Shown in pieces: positions 8,782-21,359 of a stretch of DNA of 64,000 nucleotides. A program made the position numbers and the translations under genes. Position 1 is the first letter of the stretch. Every line of letters begins with the position of its first letter. A model generated the notes under the pieces. It worked only from the letters and a program-made list of their open reading frames with translations, was not told the DNA's origin and searched no databases. Origin of the DNA: Pseudomonas sp. S37 (GTDB taxonomy: Bacteria; Pseudomonadota; Gammaproteobacteria; Pseudomonadales; Pseudomonadaceae); the NCBI RefSeq assembly GCF_016658545.1, contig NZ_JACVZC010000006.1, positions 61,035 to 125,034 on the forward strand. Direction: 5' to 3'.

Positions 8782-9516
8782 ATGCCGCTACGCCCCCTTC
8801 TCGCCTCCCTGCTGCTGGCCATCAGCATCACCGCGCAGGCCGCCACCGAAGTACTGCCACTGCAGCACCGCAGCAGCGCCGAACTAATGCCCGCCGTGCA
8901 GGCGTTCATCGGCAACGACGGCACGGTCAGCGCCTTCGAAAACAAGCTTATCGTCAACGCCAGCCCCGAGCGCATCGACGACCTGCGCGCCCTGCTGCAA
9001 CAGCTGGACACAGCGCCCAAGCGCCTGCTGATCAGCGTCGACAACAACGACAGCAATTTCCAGGACAACCGTGGCAACGCGCGGGTCATCCACTACGGCA
9101 CCAGCAACCGCGAAGGTGGCATGCAGCAGGTACAGGCCAGCGAAGGCCAGCCTGCCCTGATCCAGGTTGGCCAGAGCATCCCGATTACCAGCACCAGCAC
9201 CGACGGTTACGGGCGCCTCCAGAGCAATACCGAATACCGCAATGTGACCCAGGGTTTCTACGTCACCCCGAGCTTGAGCGGTGATACGGTTCGTCTGCAA
9301 ATAAGTACCAATAATGACCGCATCAGTCAGGAACGTGCAGATGTAGTAAAAGTGCAAAGTACCGACACAACAGTCACTGGCAGGCTCGGTGAGTGGATCA
9401 CCCTGGCGGGCTACAACCAGCAGAGCCAGGCCGACCGCAACACCTCAAGCCGCAGTTACAGCACCCAGCGCGGCGAAAACATGACTTTACGTGTAAAAGT
9501 CGATCTTCTGGACTGA
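8782..9516 (+). CDS. Periplasmic protein with secretin N-domain (NolW-like), no secretin pore
   Basis: A 244-residue exported protein. MPLRPLLASLLLAISITAQA is a clear signal peptide, probably cut after AQA. Residues about 25-75 (TEVLPLQHRSSAELMPAVQ... SPERIDDLRALLQQLD) match the short secretin/NolW fold of type II/III secretins, and the remainder resembles the start of a secretin core (ALIQVGQSIPITSTST) but ends well short of a pore. GGAG at 8769-8772 lies nine bases before the ATG at 8782; an ATG at 8776 is also possible. No secretion genes are nearby, so it is an orphan. Its role is unknown. Confidence 0.8.
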   Translation: MPLRPLLASLLLAISITAQAATEVLPLQHRSSAELMPAVQAFIGNDGTVSAFENKLIVNASPERIDDLRALLQQLDTAPKRLLISVDNNDSNFQDNRGNARVIHYGTSNREGGMQQVQASEGQPALIQVGQSIPITSTSTDGYGRLQSNTEYRNVTQGFYVTPSLSGDTVRLQISTNNDRISQERADVVKVQSTDTTVTGRLGEWITLAGYNQQSQADRNTSSRSYSTQRGENMTLRVKVDLLD

Positions 9517-9615
9517 TCCCAGGCAATTCAAGGCCTCGACCAAAGGCCTTGAAACTGACTGCCAAGTCGCATTAGACCAAAGATGTAGTAAGCGAAAAAA
9601 TCCACTACAAAACAT

Positions 9616-9645
9616 TTGACAGGGTCTTTTTCCCAAGGGCATGAT
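9616..9645 (+). promoter_or_regulatory. Candidate sigma70 promoter for aceA
   Basis: A perfect -35 TTGACA (9616-9621) is followed after 18 bases by CATGAT (9640-9645), four of six matches to the -10 consensus. It lies about 360 bases before the aceA ATG, implying a long untranslated leader that would include the two hairpins at 9668-9720. Confidence 0.45.
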
Positions 9646-9667
9646 GGCCTCGCTCCCGCTAATCAGG

Positions 9668-9720
9668 GGCCCTGGCAAGGGCCTTCGAGGCGCGCTCCTC
9701 CCACCCCTGGAGGCGCCTCG
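9668..9720 (+). other. Two tandem hairpins in the aceA leader region
   Basis: A GGCCC/GGGCC stem (9668-9672 with 9679-9683) is followed at once by a stronger hairpin: CGAGGCGC (9686-9693) pairs with GCGCCTCG (9713-9720) and CTCC (9695-9698) with GGAG (9709-9712), with one bulged G and a 10-base loop. There is no U-tract, so it is not a standard terminator. The rest of the 491-base gap 9517-10007 holds only short frames that run out of phase into aceA, plus a weak CAAGGCC/GGCCTTG stem just after the upstream stop codon. Confidence 0.5.
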
Positions 9721-10007
9721 TGTCTATACGGCCCACAAGGCGGTTCGACGGGATTGCGACTGCAACGAAGAAGTTGTCCCGAGGGACGGAAGCGCATCAC
9801 CGCAGTACTGGCAATCGCGTAGCACCGCAGCAAGGCAACCACGAGCCGACCTGCCGGAGCACACCTTCGCCTGGCCTGCCACACCCTTCCCCTTCGAGCC
9901 TTCGCGTTCGCCGCCGCACTCCCGCGAACAGGACAGCCGCCAGGCACCTGATCTGCTCCGAGCATCAGCACAATTAACCCAAGATCGATGCGACGAGGTT
10001 TATTTCC

Positions 10008-11333
<1,326 letters not shown>

Positions 11334-11352
11334 TAGTGGGTTGCGGTTGAAT

Positions 11353-11393
11353 GAAGGCCCGGGGCTTGTGAAAGCCCTGGGCCTTCGTTTTTT
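11353..11393 (+). terminator. Intrinsic terminator after aceA
   Basis: GAAGGCCC (11353-11360) pairs with GGGCCTTC (11379-11386), with an inner GGGCTT/AAGCCC helix, and is followed by a run of six T after one G. It lies 20 bases after the aceA stop. Confidence 0.9.
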
Positions 11394-11400
11394 GCCTGTG

Positions 11401-11481
11401 CCAGCCTATTCGCGGGTAAACCCGCTCCTACATGGGACAACTATCGTTGTAGGAGCGGGTTTACCCGCGAATAGGCCTGCC
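11401..11481. repeat. REP pair (inverted), near-identical to the copy at 48173-48256
   Basis: Two REP arms (core attcgcgggtaaacccgctc) flank an 18-base loop. The loop and both arms recur almost base for base, in the opposite orientation, at 48173-48256. It sits directly after the aceA terminator. Confidence 0.9.
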
Positions 11482-11631
11482 CAGACGACACACCACTCAA
11501 GCCTCAGTGCAAACCCCAAGCACCACATTCCCCTCGCCATACTCTTGGCAGCACCACCCAATCCCAAGGCATCACCAACAAACCCCATAATCAGGTCTAT
11601 GCTTGAGGCAGCACAGCAGCAAGGACCGCCC

Positions 11632-12294
11632 ATGCCTCGTCCAAGCCACCTGATGATTGTCGCCCTGGCCGCCGCTGCCCTCTTTCTATATGCACTGGCC
11701 AGCGACAACACCCTGCTCGCCCTGCTGGCCAAACCCATCCCGGTGCTGGCCATGATCGCCTGGCTGCGCAGCGCCGCCGCCTCAACCTACCGCATGTGGA
11801 TCTCGATCGGCCTGGCCTTCTCGGTAATCGGCGACATCCTGCTGGCCATCCCCGCCGACCTGTTCGTGTTCGGCCTGGTCGCATTCCTCTTTGCTCACCT
11901 GGCCTACCTGCGCGCCTACTGCGGCCAAACCCTTCGCCCTGCCCTGCCCGCGCTGGCGTTCAGCGCCCTCACCGGCATCACCCTGTTCAGCGTACTCGCC
12001 AGCCACGGCCTCGGCCCGCTGCTGATCCCGGTCGCGATCTACGCCCTGGCGATCAGCGCCATGCTCTGGCGCGCCCTGGCCTGTGGTGGGCTGGCCGCGC
12101 TCGGTGCCGGCCTGTTCGTATTCTCCGACAGCCTGATCGGCACTGACCGTTTCGTCAGCCCGTTCGCCGCCGCACCCTACCTGATCATCCTCGCCTACTG
12201 GCTCGGCCAATGGGCGATCGCTTCATCAGTCGGTCATCGCTCAACCGATAAAGTATTGACCCAGAGCGGTGCAAGCGGCGCTGGAAGCTGCTAG
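11632..12294 (+). CDS. Lysoplasmalogenase, YhhN/TMEM86 family
   Basis: A 220-residue membrane protein with about seven to eight hydrophobic segments, starting MPRPSHLMIVALAAAA. Segments such as SIGLAFSVIGDILLAIP and GLFVFSDSLIGTDRF carry the paired acidic residues typical of the YhhN (TMEM86) family, which hydrolyses the vinyl-ether bond of lysoplasmalogens in animals; the bacterial substrate is uncertain. AAGGA six bases upstream picks the ATG at 11632 over the longer frame from 11341, which runs through the REP pair. No terminator was seen after it. Confidence 0.82.
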   Translation: MPRPSHLMIVALAAAALFLYALASDNTLLALLAKPIPVLAMIAWLRSAAASTYRMWISIGLAFSVIGDILLAIPADLFVFGLVAFLFAHLAYLRAYCGQTLRPALPALAFSALTGITLFSVLASHGLGPLLIPVAIYALAISAMLWRALACGGLAALGAGLFVFSDSLIGTDRFVSPFAAAPYLIILAYWLGQWAIASSVGHRSTDKVLTQSGASGAGSC

Positions 12295-12385
12295 AACACG
12301 AGCCTTTCGCATTTGCAAGTAGGGGGAATCGCCAGATGAACTTTACAAGGTGCAGAACAGCCCAATTAAAAGACATCAGATCAAA

Positions 12386-12400
12386 TGATATTAATTATCA
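12386..12400. promoter_or_regulatory. Fur-box-like palindrome upstream of nuoA
   Basis: TGATATTAATTATCA matches the 7-1-7 Fur consensus TGATAATNATTATCA at all but one position. It lies 275 bases before nuoA in the AT-rich gap 12295-12675. That gap contains no convincing gene: a 75-codon frame at 12336-12563 has no ribosome binding site and atypical codon use. Confidence 0.55.
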
Positions 12401-12537
12401 TTCCGCAACTTGTAATTCGTTACCAGTCGCAAGAAACATAATTAACAAAAGCGCACGCAATGCCCGAATTTCAAGGCTTTCAGCCAGTTACAAGCGGCTT
12501 TTGTACTTAATGCTACGAATAAATTTGCTACAGAAAT

Positions 12538-12566
12538 TTTACTTGCACCGGGTTTACCCATAAAAT
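12538..12566 (+). promoter_or_regulatory. Candidate sigma70 promoter for the nuo operon
   Basis: TTTACT (12538-12543) and TAAAAT (12561-12566) are separated by 17 bases and match the -35 and -10 consensus at four and five positions. A transcript from here would have a leader of about 100 bases before nuoA. Confidence 0.4.
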
Positions 12567-12675
12567 CAGCGCGATTGACTCAGCTGCGACATTTGGTCAC
12601 TGCACCTGCGACACCACGTCGCCGCTTTACTTATTTCAGACTGCAGAGCTGGGTCTCTGTATAAGGATCTTTAGC

Positions 12676-13089
12676 ATGTCCGATTCGGCAGGACTCATCG
12701 CCCACAACTGGGGCTTTGCCATCTTCCTCCTGGGTGTCGTCGGCCTGTGTGCCTTCATGCTCGGCCTGTCCAGCCTGCTTGGTAGCAAGGCCTGGGGCCG
12801 CGCCAAGAACGAACCCTTCGAATCCGGCATGCTGCCCGTCGGCAGCGCCCGCCTGCGCCTGTCCGCCAAATTCTATCTGGTCGCGATGCTGTTCGTGATC
12901 TTCGATATCGAAGCCCTCTTTCTCTTTGCATGGTCTGTGTCCGTCCGCGAAAGCGGCTGGACCGGGTTCATCGAAGCTCTCGTTTTCATAGCAATTCTGT
13001 TGGCAGGTCTTGTCTACCTTTGGCGCGTCGGGGCACTTGATTGGGCTCCCGAAGGTCGCCGCAAGCGGCAAGCGAAGCTGAAACAATGA
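12676..13089 (+). CDS. nuoA: NADH-quinone oxidoreductase subunit A
   Basis: A 137-residue membrane subunit with three hydrophobic segments (near residues 10-35, 65-90 and 95-120). The conserved loop [16 protein letters not shown] contains the acidic residues typical of NuoA/ND3, which lies beside the quinone tunnel of complex I. It is the first gene of a 13-gene operon, nine bases before nuoB, with about 380 bases of regulatory sequence upstream. Its start, [13 protein letters not shown], fits Pseudomonas homologues. Confidence 0.95.
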   Translation: MSDSAGLIAHNWGFAIFLLGVVGLCAFMLGLSSLLGSKAWGRAKNEPFESGMLPVGSARLRLSAKFYLVAMLFVIFDIEALFLFAWSVSVRESGWTGFIEALVFIAILLAGLVYLWRVGALDWAPEGRRKRQAKLKQ

Positions 13090-13098
13090 GGCTTTGGC

Positions 13099-13776
13099 AT
13101 GCAATACAATCTCACCAGAATCGATCCGGATGCGCCCAACGAGCAGTACCCGGTCGGTGAACGGGAAACCGTCACCGATCAGCTGCTAGAGGACCAGGTC
13201 CACAAGAACATCTACATGGGGAAACTCGAAGATGTGCTGCGTGGCGCGGTCAACTGGGGTCGCAAGAACTCCCTCTGGCCGTACAACTTCGGCCTGTCCT
13301 GCTGCTACGTGGAAATGACCACGGCCTTTACGGCACCCCACGACATCGCCCGCTTCGGCGCCGAAGTCATCCGGGCCTCGCCGCGTCAGGCCGACTTCAT
13401 GGTCATCGCCGGTACCTGCTTCGTCAAAATGGCGCCGATCATCCAGCGCCTGTACGAGCAGATGCTCGAACCAAAGTGGGTCATCTCCATGGGTTCGTGC
13501 GCCAACTCCGGTGGCATGTACGACATCTACTCGGTCGTTCAGGGGGTCGACAAGTTCCTCCCCGTGGACGTCTATGTGCCTGGCTGCCCGCCACGCCCTG
13601 AGGCTTTCCTGCAAGGCTTGATGCTGCTGCAGGAGTCGATCGGCCAAGAACGACGCCCGCTTTCCTGGGTTGTTGGTGATCAAGGTATTTACCGTGCCGA
13701 GATGCCCGCCCAGAAAGACCTGCGTCGTGAGCAGCGCATTGCCGTAACCAACCTGCGCAGCCCCGACGAAGTCTGA
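13099..13776 (+). CDS. nuoB: NADH-quinone oxidoreductase subunit B
   Basis: A 225-residue peripheral subunit that carries the terminal [4Fe-4S] cluster N2, which passes electrons to quinone. The tandem cysteines of SCCYVEM, plus the cysteines in GTCFVKM and PGCPPRPE, are the expected ligands. GAGG lies nine bases upstream of the ATG. A 78-base gap to nuoCD contains a strong hairpin at 13789-13813. Confidence 0.96.
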   Translation: MQYNLTRIDPDAPNEQYPVGERETVTDQLLEDQVHKNIYMGKLEDVLRGAVNWGRKNSLWPYNFGLSCCYVEMTTAFTAPHDIARFGAEVIRASPRQADFMVIAGTCFVKMAPIIQRLYEQMLEPKWVISMGSCANSGGMYDIYSVVQGVDKFLPVDVYVPGCPPRPEAFLQGLMLLQESIGQERRPLSWVVGDQGIYRAEMPAQKDLRREQRIAVTNLRSPDEV

Positions 13777-13788
13777 TCCAGCGACCTG

Positions 13789-13813
13789 CCGCCCGCTCCC
13801 CTGGAGCCGGCGG
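13789..13813 (+). other. Intra-operon hairpin between nuoB and nuoCD
   Basis: CCGCC (13789-13793) pairs with GGCGG (13809-13813) and GCTCC (13795-13799) with GGAGC (13803-13807), with one C-C mismatch and a 3-base loop. No T-run follows, so RNA processing or stability is more likely than termination. Confidence 0.5.
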
Positions 13814-13836
13814 CCTGGCTTCATTCTTAACGTTGA

Positions 13837-15636
<1,800 letters not shown>

Positions 15637-15638
15637 GC

Positions 15639-16136
15639 ATGAACAGCACGCTTATCCAGACAGACCGTTTCGCCCTCAGCGAAACCGAGCGCTCGGCCAT
15701 CGAGCACGAAATGCATCACTACGAGGACCCGCGCGCGGCGTCCATCGAAGCCCTGAAGATCGTCCAGAAGGAACGTGGCTGGGTGCCGGACGGCGCCATC
15801 CACGCCATCGGCGAAGTGCTGGGCATCCCGGCCAGCGACGTCGAGGGTGTTGCCACCTTCTACAGCCAGATCTTCCGTCAGCCGGTCGGCCGCCACATCA
15901 TCCGCGTGTGCGACAGCATGGTCTGCTACATCGGCGGCCATGAATCGGTGGTCAGCCAGATCCAGAGCGAATTGGGCATCGGCCTGGGCCAAACCACTGC
16001 AGACGGCCGCTTCACCCTGCTGCCCGTCTGCTGCCTGGGCAACTGCGACAAGGCCCCGGCGTTGATGATCGACGACGACACCTTTGGCGACGTGCAACCG
16101 ACTGGCGTCTCCAAACTGCTGGAGGGTTACGTATGA
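15639..16136 (+). CDS. nuoE: NADH-quinone oxidoreductase subunit E
   Basis: A 165-residue, 24-kDa-type subunit holding the [2Fe-2S] cluster N1a. The four ligands appear as CDSMVC near residue 91 and CCLGNC near residue 130, the usual Cx4C...Cx3C arrangement. It works with NuoF in the NADH-oxidising module. Its last codons overlap the nuoF start by four bases, implying translational coupling. Confidence 0.95.
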   Translation: MNSTLIQTDRFALSETERSAIEHEMHHYEDPRAASIEALKIVQKERGWVPDGAIHAIGEVLGIPASDVEGVATFYSQIFRQPVGRHIIRVCDSMVCYIGGHESVVSQIQSELGIGLGQTTADGRFTLLPVCCLGNCDKAPALMIDDDTFGDVQPTGVSKLLEGYV

Positions 16137-17497
16137 CCATTACTTCCTTCGGCCCGGCCAACCGCATTGCGCGCACAGCCGAAACCCACCCGCTGACCTG
16201 GCGCCTGCGTGACGATGGCGAGCCGGTATGGCTGGCCGAGTACGAATCGAAAAACGGCTACGCCGCTGCCCGCAAGGCACTGGCGCAGATGTCGCAGGAC
16301 GATATCGTGCAGGCGGTCAAGGACTCCGGCCTCAAGGGCCGTGGTGGCGCAGGCTTCCCCACTGGCGTGAAATGGGGCCTGATGCCCAAAGACGAATCCA
16401 TGAACATCCGCTACCTGCTGTGCAACGCGGACGAAATGGAGCCGAACACCTGGAAGGACCGCATGCTGATGGAGCAACAGCCCCATCTGCTGGTCGAGGG
16501 CATGCTGATCAGCGCCCGCGCCCTGAAGGCCTACCGTGGCTACATCTTCCTGCGTGGCGAATACACCACTGCAGCGAAAAACCTCAACCGCGCCATCGAC
16601 GAAGCCAAGGCCGCCGGCCTTTTGGGCAAGAACATTCTCGGCAGCGGTTTCGATTTCGAGCTGTTCGTGCACACCGGTGCCGGCCGCTACATCTGCGGTG
16701 AAGAAACCGCACTGATCAACTCGCTGGAAGGTCGCCGCGCCAACCCGCGCTCCAAGCCGCCCTTCCCTGCTGCCGTTGGCGTGTGGGGCAAGCCGACTTG
16801 CGTGAACAACGTCGAAACCCTGTGCAACGTGCCAGCCATCGTCGCCAACGGCAACGACTGGTACAAGTCGCTGGCCCGTGAAGGCAGCGAAGACCACGGT
16901 ACCAAGCTGATGGGCTTCTCCGGCAAGGTCAAGAACCCGGGCCTGTGGGAACTGCCGTTCGGCGTTACCGCCCGCGAGCTGTTCGAAGACTACGCCGGTG
17001 GCATGCGCGACGGCTTCAAGCTCAAGTGCTGGCAGCCAGGCGGCGCCGGTACCGGCTTCCTGCTGCCCGAGCACCTCGACGCGCAGATGTACACCGGCGG
17101 CATCGCCAAGGTCGGCACCCGTATGGGTACGGGCCTGGCCATGGCGGTCGACGACAGCATCAACATGGTTTCGCTGCTGCGCAACATGGAAGAGTTCTTC
17201 GCCCGCGAGTCGTGCGGCTGGTGCACCCCATGCCGTGACGGCCTGCCGTGGAGCGTGAAGATGCTGCGCGCACTGGAAAACGGCCAGGGCCGCGCCGAAG
17301 ACATCGAGACGCTGCTGGGGCTGGTCAACTTCCTCGGCCCAGGCCGTACCTTCTGTGCTCACGCACCAGGTGCCGTCGAGCCATTGGGCAGTGCCATCAA
17401 ATACTTCCGCTCGGAGTTCGAGGCAGGTGTCGCCCCAGCAAGCGCTGGCGACGCACTGCGCCAGAACCTGGCGAAGCCGATCGTGGTCGGCGCATAA
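16133..17497 (+). CDS. nuoF: NADH-quinone oxidoreductase subunit F (NADH/FMN-binding)
   Basis: A 454-residue, 51-kDa-type subunit. [10 protein letters not shown] (near residue 65) binds [18 protein letters not shown] binds FMN, and [12 protein letters not shown] with the later TFCAHAPGA supplies the four cysteines of cluster N3. It accepts a hydride from NADH and feeds the cluster chain in NuoG. It starts inside the nuoE stop (ATGA). A 132-base gap to nuoG, unusual in this operon, follows. Confidence 0.96.
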   Translation: MTITSFGPANRIARTAETHPLTWRLRDDGEPVWLAEYESKNGYAAARKALAQMSQDDIVQAVKDSGLKGRGGAGFPTGVKWGLMPKDESMNIRYLLCNADEMEPNTWKDRMLMEQQPHLLVEGMLISARALKAYRGYIFLRGEYTTAAKNLNRAIDEAKAAGLLGKNILGSGFDFELFVHTGAGRYICGEETALINSLEGRRANPRSKPPFPAAVGVWGKPTCVNNVETLCNVPAIVANGNDWYKSLAREGSEDHGTKLMGFSGKVKNPGLWELPFGVTARELFEDYAGGMRDGFKLKCWQPGGAGTGFLLPEHLDAQMYTGGIAKVGTRMGTGLAMAVDDSINMVSLLRNMEEFFARESCGWCTPCRDGLPWSVKMLRALENGQGRAEDIETLLGLVNFLGPGRTFCAHAPGAVEPLGSAIKYFRSEFEAGVAPASAGDALRQNLAKPIVVGA

Positions 17498-17594
17498 CAA
17501 GATGATTAGGCGGGTGGTCCGTGCCACTCGCCAGCTTGCCGGCAGGCCCGAGCGATCGAGGCGTGTCGCAAGCTCACCGATTTCCATTAGCCAC

Positions 17595-17610
17595 GCCCGC
17601 TCGCGCGGGC
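17595..17610 (+). other. Tetraloop hairpin before nuoG
   Basis: GCCCGC (17595-17600) and GCGGGC (17605-17610) form a 6-bp stem with a TCGC loop, 19 bases before the nuoG ATG, within the 132-base nuoF-nuoG gap. A second GC-rich stem lies near 17530-17550. It may affect nuoG translation, because no good Shine-Dalgarno is visible there. Confidence 0.4.
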
Positions 17611-17629
17611 CAACGAAGAACTTTGAACA

Positions 17630-20344
17630 ATGGCCACTATCCACGTAGACGGCAAAGCGCTCGAAGTCAACGGTGCAGACAACCTGTTACAGGCGTGTCT
17701 GTCACTCGGCCTCGACATCCCTTATTTCTGCTGGCACCCGGCGCTTGGTAGCGTTGGCGCCTGCCGGCAGTGCGCGGTCAAGCAGTACACCGACGAGAAC
17801 GACACCCGTGGTCGTATCGTCATGTCCTGCATGACCCCTGCCTCCGACGGCACCTGGATCTCCATCGAAGACGAAGAGTCCAAGGCGTTCCGCGCCAGCG
17901 TCGTCGAATGGCTGATGACCAACCACCCGCACGACTGCCCGGTGTGCGAGGAAGGCGGTCACTGCCACCTGCAAGACATGACGGTAATGACCGGCCACAA
18001 CGAGCGCCGCTACCGTTTCACCAAGCGTACCCACCAGAACCAGGACCTCGGCCCGTTCATCGCCCATGAGATGAACCGCTGCATCGCCTGCTACCGCTGC
18101 GTGCGCTACTACAAGGACTACGCCGGTGGTACCGACCTGGGCGTGTACGGCGCCCACGACAACGTGTACTTCGGCCGCGTCGAAGACGGCGTGCTGGAAA
18201 GCGAATTCTCCGGCAACCTGACCGAGGTCTGCCCGACCGGCGTGTTCACCGACAAGACCCACTCCGAGCGCTACAACCGCAAGTGGGACATGCAGTTCGC
18301 CCCGAGCATCTGCCACGGCTGCTCCAGCGGCTGCAACATCAGCCCGGGCGAGCGTTACGGCGAACTGCGCCGCATCGAAAACCGCTTCAACGGCTCGGTC
18401 AACCAGTACTTCCTGTGCGACCGCGGCCGTTTCGGCTACGGCTACGTCAACCGCAAGGACCGCCCACGCCAGCCACACCTGGCCGACGGCACCAAGCTGG
18501 GCCTGGACGCCGCCCTGGACAAGGCCGCCGACCTGCTGCGCGGCCGTACCATCGTCGGTATCGGCTCGCCACGCGCCAGCCTCGAAAGCAACTACGGCCT
18601 GCGTGAGCTGGTCGGTGCCGAGTATTTCTACTCGGGCATGGAAGCTGGTGAACTGGCCCGCGTGCGCCTGGCCCTGAACGTGCTGAACAACAGCCCGCTG
18701 CCAGTGCCGACCCTGCGCGACATCGAAGACCACGACGCCGTGTTCGTGCTAGGCGAAGACCTGACCCAGACCGCTGCCCGCGTCGCCCTGGCCGTGCGCC
18801 AGGCCACCAAAGGCAAGGCCGAGGCCATGGCCGAAGCGATGAAAGTGCAGCCATGGCTCGACGCCGCGGTGAAGAATATCGGCCAGCACGCGCTGTACCC
18901 GCTGTTCATCGCCTCGCTGGCTGAAACCAAGCTGGACGACGTTGCCGAAGAATGCGTACACGCCGCCCCGGCCGACCTGGCCCGCATCGGTTTCGCCGTG
19001 GCCCACGCCATCGACCCGAGCGCACCGGCAGTCGCCGGCCTGGACGACGAAGCCAAGGCCCTGGCCCAGCGCATCGCCCACGCCCTGGTCGCCGCCAAGC
19101 GCCCACTGGTGGTTGCCGGTACCTCGCTGGCCGACCCGGCACTGATCGAAGCCGCCGCCAACATCGCCAAGGCCCTGAAGCTGCGCGAGAAGAACGGCTC
19201 GCTGAGCCTGGTGGTACCTGAAGCCAACAGCATCGGCCTGGCCATGCTCGGTGGCGAATCCGTCGATGCCGCGCTGGACGCGGTCATCAGCGGCAAGGCT
19301 GATGCCATCGTCGTGCTGGAAAACGACCTGTACGCCCGCGTACCGGCCGCCAAGGTCGACGCAGCCCTGGCTGCGGCCAAGGTGGTGATCGTTGCCGACC
19401 ACTCGAAAACGCCGACGGTCGACCGTGCCCACCTGGTACTGCCGGCTGCCTCGTTCGCCGAAGGCGACGGCACCCTGGTCAGCCAGGAAGGCCGTGCCCA
19501 GCGCTTCTTCCAGGTGTTCGACCCGCAGTACCTGGACAGCAGCATCCAGGTCCACGAAGGCTGGCGCTGGATGCACGCCCTGCGTGCCACCCTGCTGAAC
19601 AAGCCGGTCGACTGGACCCAGCTGGACCACGTCACCAGCGCCTGCGCCGAAGCCGCCCCGCAACTGGCCGGCATCGTCAACGCCGCACCAAGCGCCGCGT
19701 TCCGCATCAAGGGCATGAAGCTGGCCCGTGAGCCGCTGCGCTACTCCGGCCGCACCGCCATGCGCGCCAACATCAGCGTGCACGAGCCGCGCACCCCGCA
19801 AGACAAGGACACCGCGTTCGCCTTCTCCATGGAAGGCTACTCGGGTTCGGCCGAACCGCGCCAGCAGGTGCCGTTCGCCTGGTCGCCGGGCTGGAACTCG
19901 CCACAAGCCTGGAACAAGTTTCAGGATGAGGTCGGTGGCCACCTGCGTGCCGGTGACCCGGGCGTGCGCCTGATCGAATCGCAAGGCGACCGCCTGAACT
20001 GGTTCAACGCCATTCCGGGTGCCTTCAACCCGGCCCGTGGTACCTGGACTGCCGTGCCGTTCTTCCACCTGTTCGGCAGCGAAGAAAGCTCCTCGCGCGC
20101 CGCCCCGGTGCAGCAGCGCATTCCGGCTGCCTACGTGGCCCTGGCCAAGTCCGAAGCCGACCGCCTGGGTGTCAACGACGGTGCCCTGCTGAGCCTGAAC
20201 GTCGCCGGTGTGGCCCTGCGTCTGCCGCTGCGTATCAATGAAGAGCTGGGCGCTGGCCTGGTCGCGCTGCCGAAAGGCCTGGCCGGCATCCCGCCTGCCA
20301 TCTTCGGTGCATCCGTCGAAGGTCTGCAGGAGGCAGCACAATGA
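17630..20344 (+). CDS. nuoG: NADH-quinone oxidoreductase subunit G
   Basis: A 904-residue, molybdopterin-oxidoreductase-like subunit. The N-terminal ferredoxin domain carries the [2Fe-2S] cluster (GACRQCAVK); further on are the His-Cys cluster, the [14 protein letters not shown] cluster, and an extra N7-type site ([12 protein letters not shown] with FLCDRGR). It conducts electrons from NuoF towards NuoI. The ATG has only a weak GAAGAA upstream, and a hairpin lies just before it. The end overlaps nuoH by four bases. Confidence 0.95.
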   Translation: MATIHVDGKALEVNGADNLLQACLSLGLDIPYFCWHPALGSVGACRQCAVKQYTDENDTRGRIVMSCMTPASDGTWISIEDEESKAFRASVVEWLMTNHPHDCPVCEEGGHCHLQDMTVMTGHNERRYRFTKRTHQNQDLGPFIAHEMNRCIACYRCVRYYKDYAGGTDLGVYGAHDNVYFGRVEDGVLESEFSGNLTEVCPTGVFTDKTHSERYNRKWDMQFAPSICHGCSSGCNISPGERYGELRRIENRFNGSVNQYFLCDRGRFGYGYVNRKDRPRQPHLADGTKLGLDAALDKAADLLRGRTIVGIGSPRASLESNYGLRELVGAEYFYSGMEAGELARVRLALNVLNNSPLPVPTLRDIEDHDAVFVLGEDLTQTAARVALAVRQATKGKAEAMAEAMKVQPWLDAAVKNIGQHALYPLFIASLAETKLDDVAEECVHAAPADLARIGFAVAHAIDPSAPAVAGLDDEAKALAQRIAHALVAAKRPLVVAGTSLADPALIEAAANIAKALKLREKNGSLSLVVPEANSIGLAMLGGESVDAALDAVISGKADAIVVLENDLYARVPAAKVDAALAAAKVVIVADHSKTPTVDRAHLVLPAASFAEGDGTLVSQEGRAQRFFQVFDPQYLDSSIQVHEGWRWMHALRATLLNKPVDWTQLDHVTSACAEAAPQLAGIVNAAPSAAFRIKGMKLAREPLRYSGRTAMRANISVHEPRTPQDKDTAFAFSMEGYSGSAEPRQQVPFAWSPGWNSPQAWNKFQDEVGGHLRAGDPGVRLIESQGDRLNWFNAIPGAFNPARGTWTAVPFFHLFGSEESSSRAAPVQQRIPAAYVALAKSEADRLGVNDGALLSLNVAGVALRLPLRINEELGAGLVALPKGLAGIPPAIFGASVEGLQEAAQ

Positions 20345-21348
20345 GCTGGTTCACCCCCGAAGTGATCGATGTGATCATCCAGGTCGTCAAGGCTATCGTG
20401 GTGCTGTTGGCCGTGGTGGTCTGCGGCGCCCTGCTCAGCTTCGTCGAGCGCCGCCTGCTGGGCTGGTGGCAGGACCGTTACGGTCCGAACCGTGTCGGCC
20501 CGTTCGGCATGTTCCAGATCGCCGCCGACATGCTGAAGATGTTCTTCAAGGAAGACTGGAACCCGCCCTTCGTCGATCGCATGATCTTCACCCTGGCGCC
20601 GGTCGTGGCCATGAGCGCCCTGCTGATCGGCTTCTCGATCATCCCGATCACACCGGGCTGGGGCGTTGCCGACCTGAACATCGGCCTGCTGTTCTTCTTC
20701 GCCATGGCCGGCCTGTCGGTTTATGCAGTGCTGTTCGCCGGCTGGTCGTCGAACAACAAGTACGCCCTGCTGGGCAGCTTGCGTGCTTCGGCACAGACCG
20801 TGTCGTACGAAGTGTTCCTGGGCCTGGCGCTGATGGGCGTGGTGGTGCAGGTTGGCTCGTTCAACATGCGCGACATCGTCGAGTACCAGGCGCAGAACCT
20901 GTGGTTCATCATTCCGCAGTTCTTCGGCTTCTGCACCTTCTTCATCGCTGGCGTCGCCGTGACTCACCGTCACCCGTTCGACCAGCCGGAAGCGGAACAG
21001 GAACTGGCCGACGGCTACCACATCGAGTATGCCGGCATGAAGTGGGGCATGTTCTTCGTGGGTGAGTACATCGGCATCATCCTCATCTCGGCGCTGCTGG
21101 TAACCCTGTTCTTCGGCGGCTGGCACGGCCCGTTCGGCATCCTGCCGCAACTGCCGTTCCTGTGGTTCGCATTGAAGACCGCGTTCTTCATCATGCTGTT
21201 CATCCTGCTGCGCGCTTCGATCCCGCGCCCACGCTATGACCAGGTGATGGACTTCAGCTGGAAGTTCTGCCTGCCGCTGACCCTGATCAATTTGCTGGTG
21301 ACCGCTGCGATCGTGCTCTACAACACGCCAGCCGTCGCGGCCCAGTGA
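20341..21348 (+). CDS. nuoH: NADH-quinone oxidoreductase subunit H
   Basis: A 335-residue membrane subunit (ND1-type) with about eight hydrophobic segments. [19 protein letters not shown] near residue 38 and the acidic loop with [12 protein letters not shown] near residue 210 are the conserved quinone-chamber elements. It joins the peripheral arm to the membrane arm. The start overlaps the nuoG stop (ATGA), and nuoI follows 11 bases later. Confidence 0.96.
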   Translation: MSWFTPEVIDVIIQVVKAIVVLLAVVVCGALLSFVERRLLGWWQDRYGPNRVGPFGMFQIAADMLKMFFKEDWNPPFVDRMIFTLAPVVAMSALLIGFSIIPITPGWGVADLNIGLLFFFAMAGLSVYAVLFAGWSSNNKYALLGSLRASAQTVSYEVFLGLALMGVVVQVGSFNMRDIVEYQAQNLWFIIPQFFGFCTFFIAGVAVTHRHPFDQPEAEQELADGYHIEYAGMKWGMFFVGEYIGIILISALLVTLFFGGWHGPFGILPQLPFLWFALKTAFFIMLFILLRASIPRPRYDQVMDFSWKFCLPLTLINLLVTAAIVLYNTPAVAAQ

Positions 21349-21359
21349 GGATTTGACCC

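Noticed and set aside
11341..11631. N-terminal extension of the lysoplasmalogenase frame
   Set aside because: The extension translates the aceA terminator and a REP pair; the ATG at 11632 has a good ribosome binding site and starts the first membrane helix.
12400..12560. PrrF-type iron-responsive small RNA downstream of the Fur-like box
   Set aside because: The conserved PrrF core, as far as I remember it, was not found on either strand. Only a generic small RNA possibility remains.
12336..12563. 75-codon frame between the lysoplasmalogenase gene and nuoA
   Set aside because: No ribosome binding site, AT-rich codon use unlike other genes here, and it overlaps the Fur-like site and the candidate promoter.
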